A DNA stretch of 64,000 bases from Roseateles sp. YR242 (GCF_900109745.1 NZ_FOAV01000002.1:347594-411593); one strand, 5' to 3'. Positions 1 to 9,117 are shown, counted from the first letter of the stretch. The notes: a model not told the origin generated them from the sequence alone. Made by a program: numbers and translations.

Positions 1-1170
1 GTAATAGGTGTCCTGGATCTGGATGTCGACCGGCGCCACCGCGCAGATCAGGCCGGTGAAGCCCCCCATGGTGAACACGAAGATGAAACCGACCGCCCAC
101 AGCATCGGGGTCTCGAAGGTCATCGAACCGCGCCACATGGTAGCCAGCCAGTTGAAGATCTTCACGCCGGTGGGCACCGCGATCAGCATGGTCGCGTACA
201 TGAAGAACAGTTGGCCCGTCACCGGCATGCCGGTGGCAAACATGTGGTGGGCCCACACAATGAAGGAGAGGATGGCGATCGAGGCGGTGGCGTACACCAT
301 CGATGCATAACCGAACAGCCGCTTGCGGGCAAAGGCCGGCACGATCTGGCTCACGATGCCGAACGCCGGCAGGATCATGATGTAGACCTCGGGGTGGCCG
401 AAGAACCAGAAGATGTGCTGGTACATCACCGGGTCACCACCGCCGGCGGGTGTGAAGAAGCTGGTGCCGAAGTGGCGGTCCGTCAGCGTCATCGTGATGG
501 CACCGGCCAGCACCGGCATGACCGCGATCAGCAGGTAGGCCGTGATCAGCCAGGTCCAGGCAAACATCGGCATCTTCATCAGCGTCATGCCGGGGGCCCG
601 CATGTTGAGGATGGTCACGATGATGTTGATCGACCCCATGATGGAGGAGGCGCCCAGGATGTGCATGGCAAAGATGCCGGCATCCATGGAGGGGCCCATC
701 TGCAGGGTCAACGGCGCATAGAGCGTCCAGCCGGCGGCGGGGGCGCCCCCCGGCATGAAGAACGAACCCACCAGCATCAGCGCTGCGGGGATCATCAGCC
801 AGAAGCTGAAGTTGTTCATCCGCGCGAACGCCATGTCGGAGGCGCCGATCTGCAGCGGGATCATCCAGTTCGCGAAGCCCACGAAGGCCGGCATGATGGC
901 GCCGAACACCATGATGAGGCCATGCATGGTGGTGAACTGGTTGAACTGCTCCGGATTGAAGAACTGCAGGCCGGGCTGGAACAGCTCGGCACGGATGCAC
1001 AGTGCCAGGATGCCGCCGATGATCAGCATCGTGAAGCTGAACAACAGGTACAGCGTGCCGATGTCCTTGTGGTTGGTGGCGAACACCCAGCGGCGCCAGC
1101 CGGTCGGGGCGTGGTGATCGTCATGATGGTCATGAACGTGACCAGACGGGTGGTCAAGCACTGCACTCAT
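1..1170 (-). CDS. ctaD: Cytochrome c oxidase subunit I, C-terminus cut by window edge
   Basis: This is the catalytic heme-copper subunit of the aa3-type terminal oxidase, which reduces O2 and pumps protons in the inner membrane. The first 390 codons are present; the gene runs off the left edge. After a His-rich N-terminus (HVHDHHDDHH) come many hydrophobic helices. The heme a ligand region TTMHGLIMVFG, the CuB motif GHPEVYI and the following AHHMF pair are all visible. The start is the ATG at 1170, giving MSAVLDHPSG. It lies 34 bp after ctaC on the same strand, the usual ctaC-ctaD order. Identity is firm; only the missing C-terminus is unknown. Confidence 0.96.
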   Translation of the reverse strand, partial: MSAVLDHPSGHVHDHHDDHHAPTGWRRWVFATNHKDIGTLYLLFSFTMLIIGGILALCIRAELFQPGLQFFNPEQFNQFTTMHGLIMVFGAIMPAFVGFANWMIPLQIGASDMAFARMNNFSFWLMIPAALMLVGSFFMPGGAPAAGWTLYAPLTLQMGPSMDAGIFAMHILGASSIMGSINIIVTILNMRAPGMTLMKMPMFAWTWLITAYLLIAVMPVLAGAITMTLTDRHFGTSFFTPAGGGDPVMYQHIFWFFGHPEVYIMILPAFGIVSQIVPAFARKRLFGYASMVYATASIAILSFIVWAHHMFATGMPVTGQLFFMYATMLIAVPTGVKIFNWLATMWRGSMTFETPMLWAVGFIFVFTMGGFTGLICAVAPVDIQIQDTYY

Positions 1171-1204
1171 GGGGATTCCTCGGTTCCTCGGATGGGCGTC
1201 CGGA

Positions 1205-2392
1205 TTATTTGGCGCGCTCGGCCACGACTTCGGCGGGCTGAACGATCTGGCCAGTCTTGTTGGACCAGCTGTTCTTGGTGTAAGTGACCACGGCAGCGAT
1301 CTCGCTGTCCTTCAGGATGGACTTCCAGGCCGGCATCTGGTTGCGGCCGTTGAGCACCACATGCAGCTGCTCGGCATGGCTGTCGGCCAGCACCACCTTG
1401 GAACCATCCAGCGGCGGGAACTGCCCGGCGCCCTTGCCATCAGGCCGGTGGCAGACCGCGCAGTTGCTGTTGTAGACCTTCTCGCCACGGGCCAGCAGCT
1501 CTTCCAGCGACCAGACCTTGGCGGGGTCGTCCGCCTTGGCGGCCAGCTTCTTCTGCTCTTCCTGCACCCATGCGGTGTAGGCCTGCGCACTCAGCACCTT
1601 CACATGGATGGGCATGTACGCATGCTCCTTGCCGCAGAGCTCGGCGCACTGGCCGTAGAAGTCGCCTTCCTGCTCGGCCTTGAACCAGGTGTCGCGCACG
1701 AAACCGGGGATGGCATCCTGCTTCACGCCGAAGGCCGGCACCATCCACGCGTGGATGACGTCCTGCGCCGTGGTGATGATGCGAACCTTTTTGTTGACCG
1801 GCACGATCAGGGGGTTGTCTACCTTGAGGAGGTAGTTGTCCACATCGCCGGGCTTGCCGGAGTCGGACAGGGCCCGCTGCGACGCATCCAGGGTGGAGAC
1901 AAAGCCGATGCCTTCGCCTTCTCCCTTGACGTAGTCGTAGCCCCATTTCCACTGGTAGCCGGTAGCCTTGATGGTGAGGTCGGCATTGGTGGTGTCCTTC
2001 ATGGCCACCACCACCTTGGTTGCCGGCAGCGCCATGAGGATCACGATGATGAACGGCACCACCGTCCAGGCAATTTCCACCTTCACGCTTTCATGGAAGT
2101 TGGCCGGCACCGCGCCCTTGGACTTCCGGTGCTTGAAGATGGAATAGAACATCACGCCGAAGACGGCAATGAAGATGGCCAGGCAGATGACCAACATCAT
2201 GTTGTGCAGCCACGCCTGCTCATGGGCGATCTTGGTGACCGCCGGCTGCAGGTTGAGCTGGTTGACCGCCGGACCACCCGGCAGGTCATTCACCGCCAGG
2301 GCCGACTGGCTGGCCAGCGCGACCACTGCGGTCAACGCCAGCTGGCTCCATCGGCGCCCCAGCTGATGCACATCACTGTTCATCATCGTCAT
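1205..2392 (-). CDS. ctaC: Cytochrome c oxidase subunit II with fused C-terminal cytochrome c domain
   Basis: Subunit II receives electrons at the CuA centre and passes them to subunit I. The 395-residue protein has a signal-like N-terminus, two membrane helices (about 66-84 and 108-123), then a cupredoxin domain. The CuA ligands are visible: H214 (DVIHAW), and C249, C253, H257 and M260 in the segment CAELCGKEHAYM. A class I cytochrome c domain follows, with heme motif CAVCH at 311-315 and a likely axial Met in NQMPAW. The fused heme domain makes this a caa3-like subunit, longer than a plain subunit II. It is first in the operon with ctaD. Confidence 0.96.
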   Translation of the reverse strand: MTMMNSDVHQLGRRWSQLALTAVVALASQSALAVNDLPGGPAVNQLNLQPAVTKIAHEQAWLHNMMLVICLAIFIAVFGVMFYSIFKHRKSKGAVPANFHESVKVEIAWTVVPFIIVILMALPATKVVVAMKDTTNADLTIKATGYQWKWGYDYVKGEGEGIGFVSTLDASQRALSDSGKPGDVDNYLLKVDNPLIVPVNKKVRIITTAQDVIHAWMVPAFGVKQDAIPGFVRDTWFKAEQEGDFYGQCAELCGKEHAYMPIHVKVLSAQAYTAWVQEEQKKLAAKADDPAKVWSLEELLARGEKVYNSNCAVCHRPDGKGAGQFPPLDGSKVVLADSHAEQLHVVLNGRNQMPAWKSILKDSEIAAVVTYTKNSWSNKTGQIVQPAEVVAERAK

Positions 2393-2483
2393 GGTTCGTC
2401 TCTTTATCCAGTCTCTCTCAAGCTCTCGTCACCCGGATCTCCACCAGGGTTGGGGCCAGCAGACGTCTTCCAGTCGGGGGCGG

Positions 2484-2489
2484 ATTTTA
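2484..2489 (-). promoter_or_regulatory. Candidate -10 box for the cox operon
   Basis: On the minus strand the hexamer TAAAAT lies about 90 bp upstream of the ctaC start, in an otherwise GC-rich leader. No convincing -35 box is seen at the right distance, so this is only a candidate. The rest of the 2393-2660 gap shows no gene. Confidence 0.3.
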
Positions 2490-2660
2490 GCCCACGCCCC
2501 TTTTTGGCCCTTCCCGCGCCTTCACTCGCGGAGAACCGTGCACCAAAGCCGGACTATGACTGCCACCGGGGGCGCCAACCGCCCAGGATTACCCTCAGAG
2601 CGCACCCGGGTTTCGCTGTACGCATCACTGGTGTTGGTGCGACGTTCGCACGGCCAGGGG

Positions 2661-3614
2661 TCAGTGCTTGCCTTGCCCGCGCACCATGGCCCGCATCTGA
2701 TCCAGCGAGACCGCCGTCTGCGCCGCCATCTTCAGCCGCGGTTGCGGCTTGAAGGCATGGCCATACACCAACTCGACACTCAGCCCCAGCCGTCCATCCG
2801 CCCCGCGCAAAGACTCCAGGGCCGCCAACAGCCGCTGGCGCCAGGCGCGGCTGCGCAAGCCCGCGCCCCGCAGTACCGACACATTGCCCCCCAGTGCCCG
2901 CAGGTCCGCCAGCAAGGCGTCCGGCGTGCCCCAGGTCAGGCGCAGGTGTTCCTGATCCATCACCGGGTCGGCAAAGCCGGCGTGCACCAGCATGTCGCCC
3001 AGGTCATGCATGTCCACCCATTCCGGGGTGGGCACACCGAGGCCTTCGCGCTCGTACAACGGGCGCAGCTCGATGAAGCTGTCCGGCCCGAAGCAGGAGA
3101 ACATCAGAAATCCGTCCACCGCCAGCGCGTCATGCCACTGATGGATCAGCGCGGGCTTGTCCGTCTCGGCATGCAGTTCCATGTTGGACCACAGCAATTG
3201 CGAGGCGCCGGCAGGGGCCTGGGCCACCAACTCGGGCGTGAAGGTGCCGCGCAGCTTGTCCATCATCGTCTGCATGGCCGATGGCAGCACCGATTGCGCC
3301 ACCGAGCCTATCCAGCCCCGCTTGAACCGTTGCTGCAATTGCGCGCGCACGCGGTCGTCCGGCTCACACCAGACCTGCGTGGCCTGCGGATACTGCTGCC
3401 GCAGCCCGGCGTCGCCGCCGCCCACGGAAGGCCGCCGTTGCAGCACCTGGGCGGGCTGCAGCTTGATCACCGGCAGGCGCTCCAGCATGCGTTGCGCCAC
3501 CTCCTGGTACAGCCAGGGCGGTTGGTCGGCCAAGGCCAGTCGACGGCGCTGCCGCCGTGCCGCCGCCGCATCAATCTGCTGTGTGCCAGGCGGCTTGGCC
3601 TCGTTCCCACTCAT
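2661..3614 (-). CDS. BioC-like SAM-dependent methyltransferase
   Basis: The 317-residue protein resembles the malonyl-ACP O-methyltransferase (BioC) family, which starts pimeloyl synthesis for biotin. The best match is the central block ASQLLWSNMELH, then DGFLMFSCFGPDSFIELR, typical of BioC. The SAM motif I, normally a glycine-rich DxGxG, is poorly preserved here (PSVGGGDAGLRQQYP), so cofactor binding should not be assumed. The start is the ATG at 3614; the open frame continues upstream only as an antisense shadow of comF. It is divergent from comF with 21 bp between the start codons. It could be a BioC paralogue with another acyl substrate. Confidence 0.65.
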   Translation of the reverse strand: MSGNEAKPPGTQQIDAAAARRQRRRLALADQPPWLYQEVAQRMLERLPVIKLQPAQVLQRRPSVGGGDAGLRQQYPQATQVWCEPDDRVRAQLQQRFKRGWIGSVAQSVLPSAMQTMMDKLRGTFTPELVAQAPAGASQLLWSNMELHAETDKPALIHQWHDALAVDGFLMFSCFGPDSFIELRPLYEREGLGVPTPEWVDMHDLGDMLVHAGFADPVMDQEHLRLTWGTPDALLADLRALGGNVSVLRGAGLRSRAWRQRLLAALESLRGADGRLGLSVELVYGHAFKPQPRLKMAAQTAVSLDQMRAMVRGQGKH

Positions 3615-3622
3615 GGGGCCGA

Positions 3623-3628
3623 ATTGTA
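3623..3628 (-). promoter_or_regulatory. Candidate -10 box, possibly leaderless transcript
   Basis: TACAAT on the minus strand ends 8 nt before the ATG of the BioC-like gene. Transcription from it would begin at or next to the start codon. No Shine-Dalgarno sequence precedes that ATG. Confidence 0.35.
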
Positions 3629-3635
3629 GGCGGCC

Positions 3636-4442
3636 ATGCGAAATCTCGTCCGCCGCTGGGGTTTGTCGTCGCACGGGTCTGTGGGGAACTGGTGGGAATG
3701 GGCCGGTCCGGCGGGTTGGCCGGGGCAATGCCTGTTGTGCCGGCAGTGGTGCCGGGGCCGGTGGTGTGCAGCCTGCCGAGAACGTTTTGCAGCGGCGGAC
3801 GTCTGGCGCTGTGCGACCTGCGGGCTGGCGTTGCCCGTACCGACCCACGCAGACCCCAACACCCCTCTCGAGAGGAAGCGCAACGCCACCACAGCCCGGC
3901 CCCGGTGCGGCAAGTGCCTGGTCCATGCGCCGCCGCTGGCGCACTGTGTTGCCGCGCTGGACTACGCCTTCCCCTGGGACCATTGGCTGCAGGCGCTCAA
4001 ATTCCACGCCCGGCTGGAGGTCCTGCCCTTGCTCGGTGAATTGCTGGGCGGAGCGTTAGCCCGGGCTCACTTACAGTGGCCGCAGCTCCCCCCACCGGAC
4101 CTGGTCCTGCCCATCCCGCTCTCCACCGAACGGCTGCGAGAGCGTGGTTTCAACCAGAGCCTGGAGATCGCGAGGCACCTGCCGACGCAGCGACAATACC
4201 GGCTGTGCGCCCACACGCTGGTCCGTGTACGCCACACGGGCCGCCAGTCGGACCTGCCCCTGGTGGATCGCCGGGGCAACCTGCGGGCAGCCTTTGGCGT
4301 GGTCCGTCCGGTGCAAGGCCTGCGTGTCGCCCTGGTGGACGATGTGATGACCAGCGGGGCCACGCTGTTCGAGGCCGCGGCCACGTTGCACGAGGCGGGC
4401 GCCTTGGCGGTGCAGGCCTGGGTGGTGGCGCGCACGCCCTGA
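3636..4442 (+). CDS. comF: ComF family phosphoribosyltransferase-like protein
   Basis: ComF proteins belong to the type I phosphoribosyltransferase fold and are linked to DNA uptake during natural transformation. The 268-residue protein has an N-terminal zinc-ribbon-like part with paired cysteines (CLLCRQWC, CAAC, CATC, CGKC). The C-terminal PRPP-binding signature is VALVDDVMTSGAT. FNQSLEIAR before it is typical of ComF. An insert (about residues 65-85) separates the cysteine pairs. It is divergent from the methyltransferase and followed after 23 bp by trmL. The type IV pilus genes elsewhere in the window fit a competence role, but that link is inference. Confidence 0.88.
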   Translation: MRNLVRRWGLSSHGSVGNWWEWAGPAGWPGQCLLCRQWCRGRWCAACRERFAAADVWRCATCGLALPVPTHADPNTPLERKRNATTARPRCGKCLVHAPPLAHCVAALDYAFPWDHWLQALKFHARLEVLPLLGELLGGALARAHLQWPQLPPPDLVLPIPLSTERLRERGFNQSLEIARHLPTQRQYRLCAHTLVRVRHTGRQSDLPLVDRRGNLRAAFGVVRPVQGLRVALVDDVMTSGATLFEAAATLHEAGALAVQAWVVARTP

Positions 4443-4465
4443 AATCAAGGAAGGTCTGCTGTCCC

Positions 4466-4936
4466 ATGTTCAACATCGTGCTGGTGCATCCGGAAATCCC
4501 GCCCAACACCGGCAATGTCATCCGCCTGGCCGCCAACACCGGCTGCCGGCTCCACCTGATCGAGCCCCTGGGCTTCTCGATGGAAGACCGGCTGCTGCAA
4601 CGCGCCGGGCTGGACTATCACGAGTACGCGCCGGTGATGCGCCACGCCCACTGGAATGCCTTCCTGGACGCCGAGCAGCCCGAGGCCTCGCGGCTGTTTG
4701 CGTTCACCACACGCGGCAGCCGCCTGCTGCCAGAGGTGGCCTTGCAGGCCGGTGACTATCTGGTGTTTGGTTGCGAGACCGCCGGCCTCCCGGCCGAGCT
4801 GCGCGATCAGTTTCCGCTGGCGCAACGGGTGCGGCTGCCAATGCGTGCCGGCCAGCGCAGCCTCAATCTCAGCAATGCGGTGGCGGTGGCCGTCTTCGAG
4901 GCCTGGCGACAGAACGGCTATGCAGAAGGCGGCTGA
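4466..4936 (+). CDS. trmL: tRNA (cytidine(34)-2'-O)-methyltransferase
   Basis: This SPOUT-family enzyme 2'-O-methylates the wobble nucleotide of certain leucine tRNAs. The 156-residue length is typical. The start MFNIVLVHPEIPPNTGN and the C-terminal knot residues (YLVFGCETAGLP, LPM, RSLNLSNAVAVA) are diagnostic. The start is the ATG at 4466, with a purine-rich AAGGAAGG stretch just upstream. It follows comF in the same direction and converges on gpsA. Confidence 0.95.
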   Translation: MFNIVLVHPEIPPNTGNVIRLAANTGCRLHLIEPLGFSMEDRLLQRAGLDYHEYAPVMRHAHWNAFLDAEQPEASRLFAFTTRGSRLLPEVALQAGDYLVFGCETAGLPAELRDQFPLAQRVRLPMRAGQRSLNLSNAVAVAVFEAWRQNGYAEGG

Positions 4937-5010
4937 GGCTGGGCAGGACGCTGGCGCCTATCCAGAACTTCAACTCGGCTTCTGCCGAGCCCTTGGCGTA
5001 CTCACCGCAC

Positions 5011-6021
5011 CTACCACTCGGACTTGGCTTGCCGCCCCATCAGCGCTTCCATGGCGCCATGCGCGTCCATGCGACCTTCCAGCACGTCGACCACCGCTTC
5101 GGTGATCGGCATGTCCACGCCCAATGAGCGGGCACGGGCCAGTACGGTCGGGGCGCTATAGACGCCTTCGGCCACATGGCCCAGGCGTTGCAGGATGGCC
5201 TCCAGGCTCAGGCCCTCGGCCATCAGCAAGCCGACGCGGCGGTTGCGGGAGAGGTCACCCGTGGCCGTCAGCACCAGGTCACCCAGGCCGGCCAGACCCA
5301 GCAGGGTTTCCGGCTGAGCGCCCAGCGCCAGCGCCATGCGCTGCATTTCCGCCAGGCCGCGCGTGATCAGCGCGGCGCGGGCATTCAGGCCCGGGCCCTT
5401 GCGCCCGGCCATCTCGGCCGCCAGGCGCAGGCCATCGGCCATGCCCACGGCAATGGCCATGACGTTCTTGACGGCGCCGCCCACCTCCACGCCCACAGGG
5501 TCGGCAGACGAATACACACGCAGGCGCTCGCTGTGGAAGGCCGTGACCCCCAATTGCGCCAGCGCGGCGTCTTCGGATGCGGACACCAGGGCGGTCGGCT
5601 GGCCGGCAGCCACCTCCTGCGCAAAGCTGGGGCCGGAAAGTACCCCAGTGGCCAGTTGCGGCACCACTTCGCGGGCAATTTCATGGCCGAGCCGGCCGGT
5701 GCCGGCCTCGAAGCCCTTGCACAGCCACAGGCAACGTGCCCCTGCGGGCAGCGTGGCCAGCATGCCGCGCAAAGCGGCCATGGGCGTGGCGATGACGATC
5801 AGCCCGCCGCGGCCATGGGCCAAGGCGGCCTGAAGGTCGCCCGTCAGGCCCAGCGAATCCGGCAGGGGCGCATCCGGCAGGTAGCGTGCATTGCGGCGCT
5901 CGGCCTGCATGGCAGCCACACCGTCGGCATCACGGGCCCACAACAACACCTCGTGCCGCGCACTGGCAGCAATGGCCAGCGCCGTACCCCAGGCGCCAGC
6001 GCCAAGCACACTGATCTTCAT
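5011..6021 (-). CDS. gpsA: NAD(P)-dependent glycerol-3-phosphate dehydrogenase
   Basis: GpsA reduces dihydroxyacetone phosphate to sn-glycerol 3-phosphate, the backbone of phospholipids. The chosen 336-residue product begins [16 protein letters not shown], with the Rossmann GxGxxG at the very N-terminus as usual. A start at 6069 would add 16 residues that the family lacks. The catalytic-domain motifs [13 protein letters not shown] and GLGDLVLT are present. It lies downstream of secB, with an inverted repeat in the 123-bp gap, and converges on trmL. Confidence 0.96.
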   Translation of the reverse strand: MKISVLGAGAWGTALAIAASARHEVLLWARDADGVAAMQAERRNARYLPDAPLPDSLGLTGDLQAALAHGRGGLIVIATPMAALRGMLATLPAGARCLWLCKGFEAGTGRLGHEIAREVVPQLATGVLSGPSFAQEVAAGQPTALVSASEDAALAQLGVTAFHSERLRVYSSADPVGVEVGGAVKNVMAIAVGMADGLRLAAEMAGRKGPGLNARAALITRGLAEMQRMALALGAQPETLLGLAGLGDLVLTATGDLSRNRRVGLLMAEGLSLEAILQRLGHVAEGVYSAPTVLARARSLGVDMPITEAVVDVLEGRMDAHGAMEALMGRQAKSEW

Positions 6022-6094
6022 GCGCAGGACTTGATCGGACATGGATGACGGGAAGATGTCAGTCCCCACCGGACCCGAGGGTTCCAGACAACGA

Positions 6095-6125
6095 CGCCGG
6101 CCAAGCGGAATCCGCGGGGCCGGCG
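6095..6125 (-). other. Inverted repeat between secB and gpsA
   Basis: Two 8-bp arms (6095-6102 and 6118-6125, CGCCGGCC and its complement) are separated by 15 bp. There is no T-run, so this is more likely an RNA hairpin in the secB-gpsA transcript than a strong terminator. Confidence 0.4.
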
Positions 6126-6144
6126 CACTGTGGGGAGGCGACGC

Positions 6145-6603
6145 TCAGTTGGGCGCGGATTCGCCGTTGATCTGGCTTTGGGCCTGCTGGGCTTCAAACA
6201 TGGCCTGGAAGTTGACTTCCGTCAGCAGCACGGGCGGGAAGCCGGCGCGGGTGCACACGTCGGAGACGATGGCGCGCAGGTAGGGGTAGATCATCTGCGG
6301 GCAGACGATGGCCAGGATGCCTTCGAGCTGTTCCTGCGGCACATTGCGGATCTCGAAGATGCCGGCCTGCTTGGCCTCGATCAGGAACAGGGTCTTGTCC
6401 TGGACGGAGGTGGTGACGGTGCCGGTCACGCTCACTTCGAACAGGCCTTCAGCGACCGGTTCAGCGGCCAGGGCCAGCTTGATGTCAACCTGCGGCTGTG
6501 CCTGCTCCAGCAGGATCTGCGGGGCATTGGGCTGCTCCAGCGACAGATCTTTCAGGTACATGCGCTGAATCTGGAACACGGGGGTGCTGTTGTCGTCGGC
6601 CAT
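6145..6603 (-). CDS. secB: Protein-export chaperone SecB
   Basis: SecB is a tetrameric cytosolic chaperone that keeps preproteins unfolded and hands them to SecA. The 152-residue sequence has the family landmarks [19 protein letters not shown] near the N-terminus and [20 protein letters not shown] near the C-terminus. The start is the ATG at 6603. A longer frame upstream crosses the hairpin after grxC and is not family-like. It lies between grxC and gpsA on the minus strand, a conserved arrangement. Confidence 0.97.
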   Translation of the reverse strand: MADDNSTPVFQIQRMYLKDLSLEQPNAPQILLEQAQPQVDIKLALAAEPVAEGLFEVSVTGTVTTSVQDKTLFLIEAKQAGIFEIRNVPQEQLEGILAIVCPQMIYPYLRAIVSDVCTRAGFPPVLLTEVNFQAMFEAQQAQSQINGESAPN

Positions 6604-6611
6604 GGTTATTC

Positions 6612-6641
6612 CAAAAATGAGAAGGCCCGCAGGCGCGGGCC
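6612..6641 (-). terminator. Hairpin with U-tract between grxC and secB
   Basis: On the minus strand a 7-bp GGCCCGC/GCGGGCC stem with a 4-nt loop (6624-6641) is followed by TTCTCATTTTT. This looks like an intrinsic terminator or attenuator. It ends about 10 nt before the secB start codon, so it could modulate read-through from grxC into secB. Confidence 0.5.
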
Positions 6642-6693
6642 GTGAAAGCATTATGGCAGGGTGCGACGGCACCCCGGCCGGTGACAAAAAGCC

Positions 6694-6954
6694 TCAGACG
6701 CCGTTGAGCAGCGGCTGCAGCCCGCCGCGCTGATCCAGCGCGATCAGGTCGTCGCACCCACCGACGTGGGTGTCACCAATGAAGATCTGCGGCACGGTGC
6801 GGCGGCCGGTCATCTGGATCATGGTGTCCCGCTGGGACGGATCCAGGTCCACCCGCACTTCTTCGATCTGGTCAACGCCACGCTGCTTGAGCAGCGACTT
6901 GGCCCGCACGCAGTAGGGGCAGACCAGGGTGGTGTACATCTTCACGGCGCGCAT
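6694..6954 (-). CDS. grxC: Glutaredoxin 3
   Basis: This small glutathione-dependent disulfide oxidoreductase has 86 residues, normal for Grx3. The dithiol active site CPYC is at 12-15, and the glutathione-binding elements TVPQIFIGD and GGCDDL follow. The start is the ATG at 6954, 7 nt after a GGAGA ribosome site; an in-frame TTG two codons earlier is less likely. It follows the rhodanese gene at 53 bp in the same direction. Confidence 0.96.
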   Translation of the reverse strand: MRAVKMYTTLVCPYCVRAKSLLKQRGVDQIEEVRVDLDPSQRDTMIQMTGRRTVPQIFIGDTHVGGCDDLIALDQRGGLQPLLNGV

Positions 6955-7007
6955 CGCCAATTCTCCAAAGTGTCAGGTCGAGGGGTCGTTGCAACCGGCC
7001 AGGGCGA

Positions 7008-7424
7008 TCAGGCTGCGGACTTCTCTACCGGCAAACTTGCCTCCCGCCAGGCGGCGAGACCGCCCCCCAGCGCAACGGCATTTGCATAGCCCTGTTGGCG
7101 AAGAATGCCAGCTGCGCGCGAGGCGCGTGCGCCGCTCTTGCACATCAGCACCAGCGGCAGGGCCTTGTTGGTGGGCAGTTGCTTGATGGGGCCACCCGTG
7201 TTGAGCAGCGCCAGCGGCACATTGCGGGCGCCGCCGGCATGGCCCTGGGCGAATTCCTCGGGCTCGCTCACGTCGATGAGCACACCCTTTTCACGGTTGA
7301 GCAGGCGCACCGCTTCAGCGGTGGACACACCACCGGCCTTGCCACGGAAGGTTGTCCACAGCAGCAAACTGCCGGAAATCACCGCCGTCAGCACCAGATA
7401 CCAGTTGTCGATCAGGAATTTCAA
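7008..7424 (-). CDS. Membrane-anchored rhodanese-like protein
   Basis: This is a single-domain rhodanese, a sulfurtransferase fold that carries persulfide on a cysteine. The 138 residues begin with an uncleaved-looking membrane helix (about 6-24). The domain follows, with LIDVSEPEEFAQGHAGGARNVP and the active-site loop CKSGARAS (C95). The start is a TTG at 7424; no ATG or GTG exists upstream in frame and the next candidates would remove the anchor. It leads the rhodanese-grxC-secB-gpsA run, downstream of a good promoter candidate. Confidence 0.85.
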   Translation of the reverse strand: MKFLIDNWYLVLTAVISGSLLLWTTFRGKAGGVSTAEAVRLLNREKGVLIDVSEPEEFAQGHAGGARNVPLALLNTGGPIKQLPTNKALPLVLMCKSGARASRAAGILRQQGYANAVALGGGLAAWREASLPVEKSAA

Positions 7425-7453
7425 AGCCAGGGCCCAACCAAAGAAAAACGCGA

Positions 7454-7480
7454 TTATAGGTTTCGACCTGAAAGGCCAAG
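7454..7480 (-). promoter_or_regulatory. Promoter candidate for rhodanese-grxC-secB-gpsA
   Basis: A perfect TATAAT on the minus strand (plus 7454-7459) lies 29 bp upstream of the TTG start. A TTGGCC -35-like hexamer is at 7475-7480 with a short 15-bp spacer. It overlaps one arm of the chemoreceptor terminator. Confidence 0.5.
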
Positions 7481-7514
7481 GGCCCGCCGGCGGTGAGGCG
7501 GGCGGGCCCTTGGG
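7477..7514 (-). terminator. Strong GC hairpin after the chemoreceptor gene
   Basis: Perfect 13-bp arms (7477-7489 and 7502-7514, CCAAGGGCCCGCC and its complement) surround a 12-nt loop, just past the stop codon of the chemoreceptor gene. The trailing sequence (CTTTCAGG) is only weakly T-rich. Confidence 0.6.
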
Positions 7515-7528
7515 GAACGCTGCGACGT

Positions 7529-9040
7529 TCAGAGACGGAAGGTCGACACCGAGGTCTGCAAAGCCCGCGCCTGTTGCTCCAGGCTGCTGGCCGCCGCGGC
7601 GGCTTCTTCCACCAGCGCGGCATTTTGCTGCGTCATCTGGTCCAGCTGCAGCACCGACTCGTTCACATGGCCGATGCCCTGGCTCTGCTCGGCCGAGGCG
7701 GCAGTGATCTCGCTGATGATGTCGGACACCCGCTGCACGCTGGCCACGATCTCATCCATCGTTGCGCCGGCGTTCTGCACCAGGCGCGAACCGGATTCCA
7801 CCCGTTCCACGCTGGCACCGATCAGCGTCTTGATCTCACGGGCGGCTTCGGCGCTGCGCTGCGCCAGCGAACGGACCTCGCCCGCCACCACCGCAAAACC
7901 GCGCCCCTGCTCACCAGCCCGGGCCGCTTCCACGGCCGCGTTCAGCGCCAGGATGTTGGTCTGGAAGGCGATGCCGTCGATCACGCCGATGATGTCGCCG
8001 ATCTTGCGCGAGCTGGCGGTGATCTCATCCATCGTCGAGACCACCTGCCCCACCACCTCGCCGCCCTTGCGGGCGACCGTGGCGGCGGAACCGGCCAGCT
8101 GGTTGGCCTGGCTGGCCGCGTCGGCACTCTGGCGCACCGTCTCGGTCAGGTGCTGCATGTTGGAAGCCGTCTGCTCCAGCGAGCCGGCCTGCTTTTCAGT
8201 GCGGGTGGAGAGGTCCTGGTTGCCCACGGCGATCTCGCGGGAGGCCACCGTCATGGAATCCGTGCCGTTGCGCACTTCGCTGACGATCGCCTTGAGCCCC
8301 TGGGCCGTGTCGCGCACGGCGGCCAGCAGGCTGTTGTTCGCGCCCGGCGCCACCACGATGTGCTGGGCCAGGTCGCCCTCGGCCATTTGCTGCATCACGT
8401 GACGCGCATATTCCGGCTCACCGCCGAGTTGGCGCCACACGCTGTTGATCAGCAGCCAGGAACCGAAGCCCAGGCACAGGACCACGATCACCCCGCTGCT
8501 CACCGTCACCCACACGCTGGCCGACACCCCGCCTTCGGCCTTGGCCAGGGAGGCGTCGAAGCTGCCGCGCGCATCCTTGGCGGATTCGGCCAGCAGGTCG
8601 GACAGCACCTTTTGCGCTGCCTGCATCTTGGGGATGGCACCGGCCTGGTCGCCCTGCTTGATGCCCAGGAACAGCTGCGCGGTGTCCACCGACGCGGCGT
8701 AGTAGGCCTCGAAGGCCGACGCCAGCTTGCCGCCCACGTCGCGCCGGCCAGGAATGGCCTGGATGGAGGCGATCACCTTGCGCATGGCTGCGGCGCGCTC
8801 GCCGGCTTCGTCCAGGCGTTTCTTCTCGCCTTCGGCGACCGCACTCTGGATGGTGCCGCTCAGGTTTTCCAACTGCGAGGACAGTTGGTTGGTGGCCACC
8901 AGATAGGGATAGTCCGCCTCGCCCAGCGCATGGATCGCGCCCGAGGTGCGGGTGGAATAGAACAGCACCACCGCGATGCCGACGGCAAAGATCAGCGCCG
9001 CCAGTACCGGCAACATCGCGATTCGGGTCTTCAGGTTCAT
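7529..9040 (-). CDS. Methyl-accepting chemotaxis protein (4-helix-bundle type)
   Basis: A 503-residue transmembrane chemoreceptor that signals to CheA-CheW. It has an N-terminal membrane helix (about 8-28), a periplasmic four-helix-bundle-like ligand domain and a second helix (about 178-198). A HAMP region and a long cytoplasmic coiled coil follow. The hairpin tip contains [25 protein letters not shown], quoted in parts: [13 protein letters not shown] then [17 protein letters not shown]. No C-terminal NWETF-type CheR tether is present; it ends STFRL. The start is the ATG at 9040 ([10 protein letters not shown]); an upstream in-frame extension adds a non-family segment. It sits just downstream of the PstS-like gene on the same strand. 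Confidence 0.92.
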   Translation of the reverse strand: MNLKTRIAMLPVLAALIFAVGIAVVLFYSTRTSGAIHALGEADYPYLVATNQLSSQLENLSGTIQSAVAEGEKKRLDEAGERAAAMRKVIASIQAIPGRRDVGGKLASAFEAYYAASVDTAQLFLGIKQGDQAGAIPKMQAAQKVLSDLLAESAKDARGSFDASLAKAEGGVSASVWVTVSSGVIVVLCLGFGSWLLINSVWRQLGGEPEYARHVMQQMAEGDLAQHIVVAPGANNSLLAAVRDTAQGLKAIVSEVRNGTDSMTVASREIAVGNQDLSTRTEKQAGSLEQTASNMQHLTETVRQSADAASQANQLAGSAATVARKGGEVVGQVVSTMDEITASSRKIGDIIGVIDGIAFQTNILALNAAVEAARAGEQGRGFAVVAGEVRSLAQRSAEAAREIKTLIGASVERVESGSRLVQNAGATMDEIVASVQRVSDIISEITAASAEQSQGIGHVNESVLQLDQMTQQNAALVEEAAAAASSLEQQARALQTSVSTFRL

Positions 9041-9117
9041 CTTCAGTCTCCAGCAACGCCACAGGCGCCACCCCGGCATGGGGAGGCGCCTGCCAGTCTT
9101 ACGCCGTGGTGGGCGTA

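Noticed and set aside
434..1000. Minus-strand frame overlapping cytochrome oxidase subunit I
   Set aside because: It is an out-of-frame shadow; the real ctaD frame is open from 1170 to the window edge and carries all motifs.
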